A stretch of DNA of 64,000 nt from Paenibacillus macerans. Lineage in GTDB: Bacteria; Bacillota; Bacilli; Paenibacillales; Paenibacillaceae. The stretch spans positions 2,604,001-2,668,000 of the forward strand of contig NZ_UGSI01000001.1 of assembly GCF_900454495.1 (NCBI RefSeq). Direction: 5' to 3'. The notes beneath the pieces are model-generated. The model saw only the letters and a program-made list of their open reading frames with translations. It did not search any database and had not been told where the DNA came from. Shown piece by piece: positions 17,271-24,676 of this stretch. How positions within the stretch are numbered: position 1 is the first letter of the stretch; each line of letters starts with the position of its first letter. The position numbers and the translations under genes are program-made.

Positions 17271-18284
17271 ATGATTTTGTATCTGACCAGTAACGATCAC
17301 GTCAATTTATTGGATATGATAGAGCAGGAGCAAAATCTACCGGTAAAGAAACTGATTGGACAGTTTTCGCTCCTTTCTTTTGTGGTCAAAGACATGCGGC
17401 ATTTCATCCATGTACGATTTGTAGCTATTGATCGAAAAGCGATCCTGGAATCCGATGAGGAAATGGTACAGGCGCTATTATCATTTCAAACGATGTACGA
17501 AATTCGTGTTATTGTTATTGCGATCGGGCTTTCAGAAAACACTTCTTTCCTGCAGCAGTTGATACAAGCTGGCATTACGAATATCGCTTCGGCCGCAGAA
17601 ATTGATCCATTGCGGGAAGAAATCCGAGAGTGCTTTTCTGAACAGGGGATGCAGCGGTTTATCTCCCCTGCTCCATCTATCTTGGAAGTCAATGAACCGA
17701 ACCTTTTCACTTTTGAAGAACGACAATACCGCTTTGAATGTACCAATATTAGGATCGCCATTGCCGGAAGCGACAGGCGCGTAGGGGTAACAACGACCGC
17801 AATGAATTTGATGTGTTGGATCAACCATCATGGAGGCTCTGCTTGTTATGTGGAAGCAAATGTGAGCAAGCATCTGGCGCATATTGTGCAACTCTTTCAA
17901 CCTGAACAAGAAGGGAACGCTTACGTCATTGAAGGCAACCATCTCTATTTTACTAATGAGCTGACTCGGGAATACAATTTTATTGTGATCGATTGTGGTG
18001 TTCTTAGCGAAAAGATGTTACCCGAAACGTTTGTAAATTCAGATATACGTATCCTCTGCGGCTCGGCAATGCCGTATGAATTGCCGGTATTTTATCGGGC
18101 AATGCAGCGGTGCAAAGAAATTGAGGTCTATTCTTTGGCGCTGTGCGTCCCAAAAAACATTCGTCCCTATGTGGAGAGCATGAATAATAACTTGATGTTT
18201 GGCGAGAATTCGCACGATTTATTTGATGACAAAATCAACGCATCCGTTTATCAGAAATTGCTAAGTAAATATACCTCTAATTAA
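17271..18284 (+). CDS. TadZ/CpaE-like protein with degenerate P-loop
   Basis: 337 residues. The first 110 residues resemble a receiver-like alpha/beta domain without clear phosphorylation residues. From about residue 160 a MinD/ParA-like fold follows, with a deviant Walker A AGSDRRVGVTTTAMNL that lacks the usual signature lysine pair, and FIVIDCGVLSEKM as a Walker B-like strand. Atypical P-loops are known for TadZ. A receiver-like front is typical of CpaE, so this resembles CpaE more than the protein at 5432 does. The presence of two such proteins in one cluster is notable. Last gene of the operon. Confidence 0.62.
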   Translation: MILYLTSNDHVNLLDMIEQEQNLPVKKLIGQFSLLSFVVKDMRHFIHVRFVAIDRKAILESDEEMVQALLSFQTMYEIRVIVIAIGLSENTSFLQQLIQAGITNIASAAEIDPLREEIRECFSEQGMQRFISPAPSILEVNEPNLFTFEERQYRFECTNIRIAIAGSDRRVGVTTTAMNLMCWINHHGGSACYVEANVSKHLAHIVQLFQPEQEGNAYVIEGNHLYFTNELTREYNFIVIDCGVLSEKMLPETFVNSDIRILCGSAMPYELPVFYRAMQRCKEIEVYSLALCVPKNIRPYVESMNNNLMFGENSHDLFDDKINASVYQKLLSKYTSN

Positions 18285-18641
18285 ATGAATAGCAATTCCT
18301 AACGGAATGAATTAGGACCCCCATAGCATTAAATATTCCGCATACTCCTCGATCTATTTTCTATAAAATACAAAAAAGCCTGCAATGCTCTATTAACGAG
18401 CAACGCAAGGCGTATAAGGGCTTCACACATCTTCCGGAAGGGGGGGAGCCAAGGGGAAGTGTATCAAATCTTGAAGCTAACGGTCTCATTCTGTAAGCTC
18501 TTAGTCGATTATTGTATAAAGGAGTCTCTTCTAATCACTGCTCCTTATCTCTATACTTTATCATATGCGGATGACATTATGCTGCAACTCCGATAATAAC
18601 CCATTTTAGTACAATTTTATGTATCTCGTTTCGTTTGCCAA
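18285..18641. other. Gene-free stretch after the T4SS/Tad operon
   Basis: AT-rich, no supported reading frame. It holds an intrinsic hairpin at 18374-18406 (annotated separately) and marks the junction between the conserved operon and the decayed Rhs/IS region. Confidence 0.6.
18374..18406 (-). terminator. Intrinsic terminator on the minus strand
   Basis: Read on the minus strand, GCCTTGCGTTGCTC / GAGCATTGCAGGC form an imperfect hairpin followed by TTTTTTG. It lies downstream of the minus-strand Rhs remnant and blocks transcription running into the 3' end of the T4SS/Tad operon. Confidence 0.65.
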
Positions 18642-18860
18642 TCATGACAAATGCTCCCCCGGCTGGGGATGTGCCGTGCCCAGCCGGCTCTTGCTCCTGC
18701 ACTTTTGCTCCGCCTGCAACTGGCTAATCTGACCCAACATATCCCAGGTGATCTCCGTTATCCATTTCTCCCCTGGCTCTGTCGTTTGAATTTTGCCATT
18801 AACCACATTTTCCTGAACCTTCAGCTCAAGGTCGTTCCCCCTTCTGGTCATGCTGGCTTT
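18642..18860 (-). pseudogene. Rhs core fragment (minus strand)
   Basis: The minus-strand frame contains DMLGQISQLQAEQK, identical in this stretch to the intact Rhs gene (near 30960), and its DNA closely matches the run at about 30905-30990. A missing T after CACTTTT throws the rest out of frame. Only a short internal piece remains, without start, repeats or toxin tip. Confidence 0.75.
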
Positions 18861-19038
18861 GTTTTCAAATTAATTATGTATCTATTTCAAGACCATTCGC
18901 AATCTTTTGCGTCATAGGAATTTACGTCCAGAATTCACACGACGCTTATGCCTGCTGCCTTAATACATTCCTTGGTCATTATTTCCTGAATTACATAAAT
19001 TTGATTTTGAGTCGATAAATAATATAGGAGGGATGCCA

Positions 19039-19833
19039 ATGAGTAAAAACTCAAGAACTTTTAGAAATAGAAGTAGATCCAGGAACAGAATCTCTGTATC
19101 TGATGGGACAAAACATTCGGTTAAAGACCAAAAGTTGAAGCAGAAATTATATAAAATCTGCTTTAAGGAAAATTCTAGATGGTCAATCATAATGGATAAG
19201 CGGGCCATTGTCTTTGAAGTTATTGGAATTATCACATTGTGTATTCTTATTATTCTTGTTACGCTAAGTACCATCAACATAGCTGTTAAGGATGTTGATC
19301 CGCCTACTTATTATGGCCCAGCTTTCGCAGGACTTCTGTTGATCGGAATCTTTTGTTTGATTGCTACAGGAGTATCATCAAACTTGCATGTAAAAAGAAA
19401 GTATAGTGACCTCTCATTTCTAGTCAGTAGACTCTCCATCAAATTCAATACAGATATTCTCTTTTCTGTCCGTTGTGACGCTGTGTATGAGTTTTTAAAG
19501 AATGAAAGAAAATTAGATTGTGATTACATTGATTATTTGATTGGACATTACACTGAAAAGAGCGAAACCATCCGGAAACAAAAATGGTTGCCTTTCGCGA
19601 TTTTCTCTGCGTTCTTATTCCCATTTTGGAATGCAACAGTAAGCAAAACCTTGAACTGGTCTGATATCGATAAAAATATCCTGTTATTTATTTTTGCTAT
19701 TCTCTTGTCATCTTATATATGGATTTGGAGAAGAAATATTGAAGCTATTCTTTTCTCAAAATCAAACAATTACCTGTATATAGCTAGTATTTTGCGTACA
19801 ATCAAGTCTTATCCGAAGAGAAAATATGAATAA
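19039..19833 (+). CDS. Four-helix membrane protein, unknown function
   Basis: 264 residues. The second ATG (19039) is preferred because AGGAGGG ends 6 bases before it, whereas the first ATG (19033) abuts the site. A basic N-terminal 50 residues rich in Arg/Lys/Ser precede two hydrophobic helices (ITLCILIILVTLSTINIAV and FAGLLLIGIFCLIATGV). A soluble linker of about 85 residues then leads to two more helices. It is AT-richer than the T4SS/Tad operon and sits between Rhs and IS wreckage, so it is likely acquired cargo. I recognise no family. SLATT-like effector membrane proteins share the paired-helix-plus-soluble-domain plan, but I cannot establish that. Confidence 0.6.
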   Translation: MSKNSRTFRNRSRSRNRISVSDGTKHSVKDQKLKQKLYKICFKENSRWSIIMDKRAIVFEVIGIITLCILIILVTLSTINIAVKDVDPPTYYGPAFAGLLLIGIFCLIATGVSSNLHVKRKYSDLSFLVSRLSIKFNTDILFSVRCDAVYEFLKNERKLDCDYIDYLIGHYTEKSETIRKQKWLPFAIFSAFLFPFWNATVSKTLNWSDIDKNILLFIFAILLSSYIWIWRRNIEAILFSKSNNYLYIASILRTIKSYPKRKYE

Positions 19834-19889
19834 TTACTTAAATAAAAAGAAATCTATGCTTTTATAAAAGAGCATAGATACTTCCTGCT

Positions 19890-20870
19890 GCGGATCCGCC
19901 CAGCCGGTTAATTGGAAAGAAAATAATGGCGTGAGCAGTGTCCGCCATCTTGGCGCGTTTGAGAAGATCGACTATTTCACGTGCTGAAACATTGGTTCGC
20001 TTTCGTCGGCCCCAAGCAGCGTTACAGCAGGCCCTCCGGCCCCCAGGCTTTCGAACAAGCCCTAGGTTCATCTCTGCGCATAGTGCCCGGATGCAATAAG
20101 CACCAGCGAGCACAGTACAACGCATCGATAATGAGGCAGTCCCCGTAGAATACGAGCAGATCTATAAGCAAGTTTGGAAAGACACAGAAAACTAAGGACC
20201 TGGTTTTAGGTGTCAGTGACTTTGCCATTAAGAAAGGGCACACCTGTAACACAGGCATCCACAACCAGAGAGTAGAAGCTATGCTGGTTCTGCTTCCCAA
20301 CTGCAAGTTGGAGGGTCCCCTTGCCTCTATGCCAATCAATATCCCGGCTTCCTTTTGCTGGATACCGAGGCCGTGGTGATGGATTTAGCTCAGGTATACC
20401 ACACCTGGATTCGCAAATTTTTTCCGAATGCGGTTCGCATCGCCGATCGCTTCCACGTCCATGGCTATGTGATTGAAAGTGTGCAGGAGATTCGGAAAAC
20501 CGTCCAGAACTCCCTGTCACCTCGGACGAAAGCCGATCTATAATCCAACCATCGTCTGCTCAATCTGCCCGCAGAATCCCTTGGTAAAGAAAGCGATTGG
20601 AAACGTTGCTCAGTTACCATCCGCTTCTGCGCAGTGTATAGGAATGGAAAGAAGCCTTCACGGAGTGTATGACTGCTCTCCTGGCCATGGTGTTGCTAGG
20701 CAAGGATTTAAGCGTTGGTGTGAAAAAGGGGGCGAATCAACTATGCCGCCGTTCGTATCCCACCAACTTCTAAATAAACAGAGGGAGAAACGAGTAGACC
20801 GGGATGCTGATCTGAAAGCACACATTCTGGGCATTCACCGACTTCGACCCTATTTCGGTTAACTATCCAT
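19890..20870 (+). pseudogene. Decayed ISL3-family transposase
   Basis: Pieces of an ISL3-type DDE transposase appear in order across shifting frames. Around 20135 there is VPVEYEQIYKQVWKDT, then an AIKKGHT block near 20220, AYANQYPGFLLLDTEAVVMDL around 20330-20390, and IADRFHVHGYVIESVQEIRKT up to 20540. RWCEKGGES lies near 20715 and a final piece runs to 20862. At least five frameshifts or stops lie between them. The ends of the element are not recognisable, so it is inactive. It separates the two Rhs remnants. Confidence 0.8.
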
Positions 20871-20929
20871 TCTCTTTTGGAGTATTGTATGTATTTGCCC
20901 AGGTGATAGGTACTAGTGATATAAGCAAT

Positions 20930-21640
20930 CCGATCGCTGGGCTGAAATATAATGCAACCGGCAGTTTGATCCAGGAATGGTGGGATAAATATCGGATCAC
21001 CAGAAGGTATGACTTGGCAACCTGACGGAAGTAAGCAGCAGCTTGGGCGAATACATAAAGATAGACTATGCGCGGACCCGGGCTGGTTGGATACTTCTCA
21101 ACTTAGATATGAATAAAGCTTTAGTACGAGTAGTTCGTAAAGGTGACAAGAACGTTTACTTTAGCAAACAGGCTCTATTGGGATTTAGAAAGGTATATCT
21201 GCAGATCAGGGAAGCAACATGGATCTTACGATCACCAGTCAGATTCTCACCTATATTCTTTTCCTAATAATTCAATATTAGCCATTTTCATATCAAATGG
21301 ATATAATATTTCAATAGGAAAACCTCCGACGACCTGGGCACCCCGGTAGAAATGTATAATGAACATGGGGAACGCGTATGGTCTTGCGAACTGGACATTT
21401 GCGGTAACGTCCAAAATATTTATCTCCAGGGCAAAAGTACCGATTGCCCGTTCCGTTACCCGGGTCAATATAAGCACGAGGAAACAGGTCTATACTACAA
21501 CCGTTTCCGCTACTATTCGCCTAATGAGGGCATATATACGCAGCAGGACCCGATAGGCTGCGGGGAATAACCCGACGTTGTATGGGTATGTGTATGATCC
21601 GAATACGGAAGTGGACGTGTTTGGGTTTAGTAGTAATGGA
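20930..21640 (+). pseudogene. Rhs C-terminal core fragments (plus strand)
   Basis: Two pieces of Rhs core are read on the plus strand. 20940-21070 resembles the part of the intact Rhs with ATGxLIQEWxDKY. 21320-21620 resembles its conserved end, with DDLGTPVEMYNEHGERVWSC, YPGQY, EETGLYYNRFRYYSP and QQDPIG. The end is frameshifted at the QQDPIG-C-GE junction and then continues as NNPTLYGYVYDPNTEVDVFG. The middle is lost, and the orientation is opposite to the other Rhs copies. It is a displaced Rhs tip, with hardly any toxin sequence after the VDVFG boundary. Confidence 0.8.
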
Positions 21641-21732
21641 TAGTAGTAATGGATGTGTCCCTAAGGGGAAGGGGGCAGTAGATTATCAAGAATATGATAT
21701 TTTTTTACATCTTAAAAGTAGCGCGTGATTCC

Positions 21733-21764
21733 TAAAAAAATAACCCGGTCGATGTTCGGCCGGG
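21733..21764 (-). terminator. Intrinsic terminator after the 54-residue gene
   Basis: On the minus strand CCCGG / CCGGG hairpin followed by TTATTTTTTT, 10 bases downstream of the small gene at 21774-21938. Confidence 0.65.
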
Positions 21765-21773
21765 CCCTAAAAT

Positions 21774-21938
21774 TCATTTCTCTTTTCTCACTCCCTTAAA
21801 TTTTCCACCAGATGTTTTTTGGTCTAAAAATCGTCCTGTCTCAACATCTCTCTTTATATAGTTACCATTAGGTCCTTGAAACTGCGAACGTTTATCTACA
21901 GCGCCACGACGGAAGCCCTCTCCAGTATTTTTTGCCAT
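21774..21938 (-). CDS. Small basic Gly-rich protein (54 residues)
   Basis: ATG at 21938, reads MAKNTGEGFRRGAVDKRSQF then a GNYIKRDVETGRFLDQKTSGG core and a KGVRKEK tail. The pattern (N-x-GEG-x-R-x-GAV-x-x-RSQ, xxGNxxKRDxxTGxF) is that of a widespread tiny protein family often found in accessory regions. Its function is unknown to me. A hairpin terminator follows directly, supporting a real gene. The gene at 22003 just upstream on the same strand may be co-transcribed. Confidence 0.65.
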   Translation of the reverse strand: MAKNTGEGFRRGAVDKRSQFQGPNGNYIKRDVETGRFLDQKTSGGKFKGVRKEK

Positions 21939-22002
21939 TTATTAGTTGCCTTCTTTCAAACAAAATAGGTTTTGGCCGCACAAAACCTTTAAACTAAATG
22001 CC

Positions 22003-22194
22003 TTACTCAGTATCTTTATCTTTAACTTTATCTTTAGTTATATTTGATGATTTGCTATTTCTTTTATCTTTTTTCTCCAAGTATTTTTTATGCTGCTCTT
22101 CAGAAACCTCAAAGCAAAAAACCTCGAGACCTTTTTCATGAGCATAAAGTTTTTGCCCATTCTTAAGAGTAATATATGGAGTACAAACTAACAT
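22003..22194 (-). CDS. Small Lys-rich protein (63 residues), unknown
   Basis: ATG at 22194 with AGAGGTG 9 bases upstream. The N-terminal half looks folded (LVCTPYITLKNGQKLYAHEK and GLEVFCFEVSEEQHKKYLE) and the tail is charged and low-complexity (KDKRNSKSSNITKDKVKDKD). It probably forms a unit with the 54-residue gene 64 bases downstream. No family recognised. Confidence 0.55.
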   Translation of the reverse strand: MLVCTPYITLKNGQKLYAHEKGLEVFCFEVSEEQHKKYLEKKDKRNSKSSNITKDKVKDKDTE

Positions 22195-22370
22195 TACACA
22201 ACACCTCTGATATTTTTCTTGTCAGAGGCCAACGACAATGATAAAATTAAAACCAATCATTTCTCAGGTGAAGGTCTTAATTTGCGGCTATCACTGCTGC
22301 AAAACTATTTGACCGTTGGTCCTCTAACAGGCTGACGGTTTTTTTCTTCCCGCATATTTCTACTCCTTCT

Positions 22371-22412
22371 CATAATGGTTTAAACAGATTTTATTTAAAC
22401 CATTATGTAATT
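22371..22412. repeat. 14-bp-arm palindrome, copy 1 of a repeated operator-like element
   Basis: CATAATGGTTTAAA and TTTAAACCATTATG are perfect inverted repeats separated by 9 bases, just downstream of the STAS-winged-helix gene. The right half and loop recur at 23008-23042 (26 of 30 positions equal by my alignment), upstream of that gene. It may be an operator, a transcription-end hairpin, or both. Confidence 0.6.
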
Positions 22413-22434
22413 TTTGATCCCACTTTTAGTAGGA

Positions 22435-22995
22435 TCAAACTAATGATTTATAAATATATTGTGCTCCTTCAGAAGATTTCTCTTCGATGCGTCGCACTAA
22501 ACCATGATCATACAACTTTTTTAATTTTGTACTTTGACTGTTTATATCCTCATTTAATTCATCGGCGAGTTGCCTAGCAGTTATTGTTTTCTTTTCTCTA
22601 ATTACTTGAGCTAATTCAGTCAGATGTTTAGGCAATTTTTCTCCTAATAATGTCCAATATGATCCGTTGTAATACCATATTGCTTGTTTTTTTCGATCAA
22701 GAGCAATTAATATGTTTTCAATGTGATTCTTAGATAAATTTTGAAGAACAAGCCCCTTACCCTTCAAATTGTTTACATGTTCTTGAAAAAAGACAACAAC
22801 TTCATCAGAACATGAAAAATCCAAGGCTTTTACATTTGAAAAATCAAGTGCAACAACATCATGTTCAGCATTATGTATCAATGGTTCTATAGCAGCACGA
22901 ATCTTTGCGCCTTGTTCACGGAGAAACATAAGATCGGAACCAATGATATTTCGACTTATTACTCCAACATCGATGATAGTCATATTTGTATTCAT
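22435..22995 (-). CDS. STAS-like domain (DUF4325-type) fused to a winged helix
   Basis: 186 residues from the ATG at 22995 (AAAGGGTG upstream); a start at 23016 would add 7 residues. The N-terminal 100 residues look like a STAS/anti-anti-sigma fold: VALDFSNVKALDFSCSDEVVVFF matches the STAS-like DUF4325 pattern. The C-terminal 65 residues look like a winged helix (ITARQLADELNEDINSQSTKLKKLYDHGLVRR). STAS-like proteins of this type bind GHKL ATPases such as the one encoded upstream at 23073. So this is probably a partner-switch regulator that reads the kinase and binds DNA, perhaps the palindromic elements on either side of its gene. Confidence 0.72.
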   Translation of the reverse strand: MNTNMTIIDVGVISRNIIGSDLMFLREQGAKIRAAIEPLIHNAEHDVVALDFSNVKALDFSCSDEVVVFFQEHVNNLKGKGLVLQNLSKNHIENILIALDRKKQAIWYYNGSYWTLLGEKLPKHLTELAQVIREKKTITARQLADELNEDINSQSTKLKKLYDHGLVRRIEEKSSEGAQYIYKSLV

Positions 22996-23007
22996 TTCGG
23001 CGCACCC

Positions 23008-23042
23008 TTTAAACATATTTTATTTAACACCTTATGTACAAG
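23008..23042. repeat. Copy 2 of the operator-like element
   Basis: TTTAAACA-t-ATTTTATTTAA then ACCTTATGTA matches the 22379-22412 element at about 26 of 30 bases. It lies in the gap between the GHKL-ATPase gene stop and the STAS-winged-helix gene start. This copy has lost the full palindrome. Confidence 0.5.
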
Positions 23043-23072
23043 CTTACGTTATTTTTATCTATATGTCAATAA

Positions 23073-23933
23073 CTACCTCTGTGGAAGTATAAGCTCAATT
23101 TGAGTCCCATAAAATGAAGAACGCCTGTCGGTGATTTTAGGCTTACTTTTTCCACTAATAAGGATCTCGGCTGAACCAGATCTAACATAAAGTGAACCGC
23201 CGAATTTTTTTAGTTTTTCTTTAATACCTTTATATCCACATCCCCCATTTTTTTTACTTGTTACTTCATCAATAATTGCAATTCTTAATGCTGATCTATC
23301 TGAACAATTGGTAGCCCCAATATATTTACTTTCATTTATTGATTGTTTTATTCCTATTCCATTATCTGAAATACAGACTGACGCAAATTTTCTATTGGAA
23401 TTTGGGTATTTATAAACTTGAGCACAAACATAACCGTAAGATTTGCTATGTCGTGTTATATTATTAAGAAGCTCTGACAAAATAGTCAGGAAATCAATTG
23501 TATCATCGAAATTGTAATACAATTCTTTTTCCAAAATTATTCCTGTTTGATTGTTTACTTTGTTTAGTACCTGAACTATATCATTCATATTTGAAATTTT
23601 AGTTATTTCCAGCATTGAAGTATTGTTATTATTTCTAACCACTTTCTCATTAAGATCTAAAATTTCTTGATTTAATCGAATATATGAGGTCACGTTCGAG
23701 AAGAATCCCACACGTTCTAAATAAGTTAATGCAACATTATCTGGAAAAATAATTTCATCGATACCTTTTAAATAATCAAAAAGATGTAACAGCAATATCA
23801 TTCCATACGGATCCGCAAAGGATACTGTTGAAAGATCAAGTTTTTTCAATCTTGTTATTTTCTTTAAGGTTACGTCATCAATTGTGTTGTTAATTGTAAA
23901 TCGAGTTAACTTATTACGAATTTTTAATTCCAC
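23073..23933 (-). CDS. STAS-like + GHKL (HATPase_c) ATPase, regulatory kinase
   Basis: 286 residues with GTG start (GGAAGGGG upstream). The first 75 residues contain a STAS-like strand-helix pattern (KKLDLSTVSFADPYGMILLLHLF). The C-terminal half has GHKL motifs: N-box ELLNNITRHS (about 152-161), G1 box ISDNGIGI (about 188-195) and G2-like GGCGYKGI (about 229-236). There is no phospho-acceptor His domain or membrane segment, so it resembles anti-sigma/serine kinases more than sensor kinases. It directly precedes the STAS-winged-helix gene and lies 744 bases after gajB. Confidence 0.75.
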   Translation of the reverse strand: MELKIRNKLTRFTINNTIDDVTLKKITRLKKLDLSTVSFADPYGMILLLHLFDYLKGIDEIIFPDNVALTYLERVGFFSNVTSYIRLNQEILDLNEKVVRNNNNTSMLEITKISNMNDIVQVLNKVNNQTGIILEKELYYNFDDTIDFLTILSELLNNITRHSKSYGYVCAQVYKYPNSNRKFASVCISDNGIGIKQSINESKYIGATNCSDRSALRIAIIDEVTSKKNGGCGYKGIKEKLKKFGGSLYVRSGSAEILISGKSKPKITDRRSSFYGTQIELILPQR

Positions 23934-24250
23934 TTACTGACCCCTTCCCTTAAAGTCAAATCGCCTAAATAACTGGCAATAATTACTGAAATAGGTATAT
24001 ATAATTATATATTTAGTTCTTGTTTACTGCAAAAGAAAAATATCCACCGGAAACCGATGGACTATTTCAAAACAACCTTTGATAATAATGATCTACATAT
24101 CTCTGAAGGAATTATATATAATCCTGAAATTCTAAACCAACAACATAACGCTACTCATAAATATGGTACAATTACCCGAGTTCGCCTGGCATTAGCGGCA
24201 ACTAGTGCCTTATGTTATTACACTAAACAAACGTTCTTTTAGTTATTTAT
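23934..24250. other. AT-rich intergenic stretch
   Basis: No supported gene. A 61-codon plus-strand frame at 24057-24242 has no ribosome site and no recognisable sequence, so I do not call it. Confidence 0.5.
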
Positions 24251-24475
24251 ACGACTCAAACTGAGATCTTATCCAAATCCGATACTGCTCTAGCATGTAC
24301 TGTTCTGCATTTACGAATAATTTAACAAGTTCTTTCTTTGAAAGTTACATATATCTTCCTTTAACCCTTTCGATATCCCGACCTAACTTAATATTTTAAA
24401 ATCAAGTTCACCTACTTTTATTTCTGTAGTTTTGAATTTTTCAGATTTTTCGAGTGTTTCAGGTAGTATATTCAT
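24251..24475 (-). pseudogene. Remnant of a small unknown gene
   Basis: Minus-strand pieces with coding character follow one another. An ATG at 24475 opens MNILPETLEKSEKFKTTEIK and ends in LDFKILS-stop. The next frame continues LGRDIERVKGRYM-stop, then SKKELVKLFVNAEQYMLEQY ending in FESYK-stop near 24240. One frameshift and one in-frame TAA break what was probably a helical protein of about 80 residues. Function unknown. Confidence 0.4.
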
Positions 24476-24607
24476 ATAATTTTTTTATTGTTTTTAACAC
24501 TATTTGTATCAGATAATCATCCGAAAAAAAGCTGATTTAGATATTCACTGATAAATGAAAGTGATATTTCAGAATTAAGAACATTTTCGAAATATACAAT
24601 ATTTTAA

Positions 24608-24656
24608 AAAGAGGCAAGTAATCATTATTTTTCATGATTTACTTGCCTCTTTTAAT
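24608..24656 (-). terminator. Strong intrinsic terminator after gajB
   Basis: AAAAGAGGCAAGTAA-type stem with near-perfect complement TTACTTGCCTCTTTT, loop rich in T. It lies 20 bases after the gajB stop and works in principle in both directions. Confidence 0.85.
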
Positions 24657-24676
24657 GTGAAAACCTTTTGTTTCTA

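Noticed and set aside
24057..24242. 61-codon plus-strand frame near the STAS/GHKL module
   Set aside because: No ribosome site or recognisable motif.
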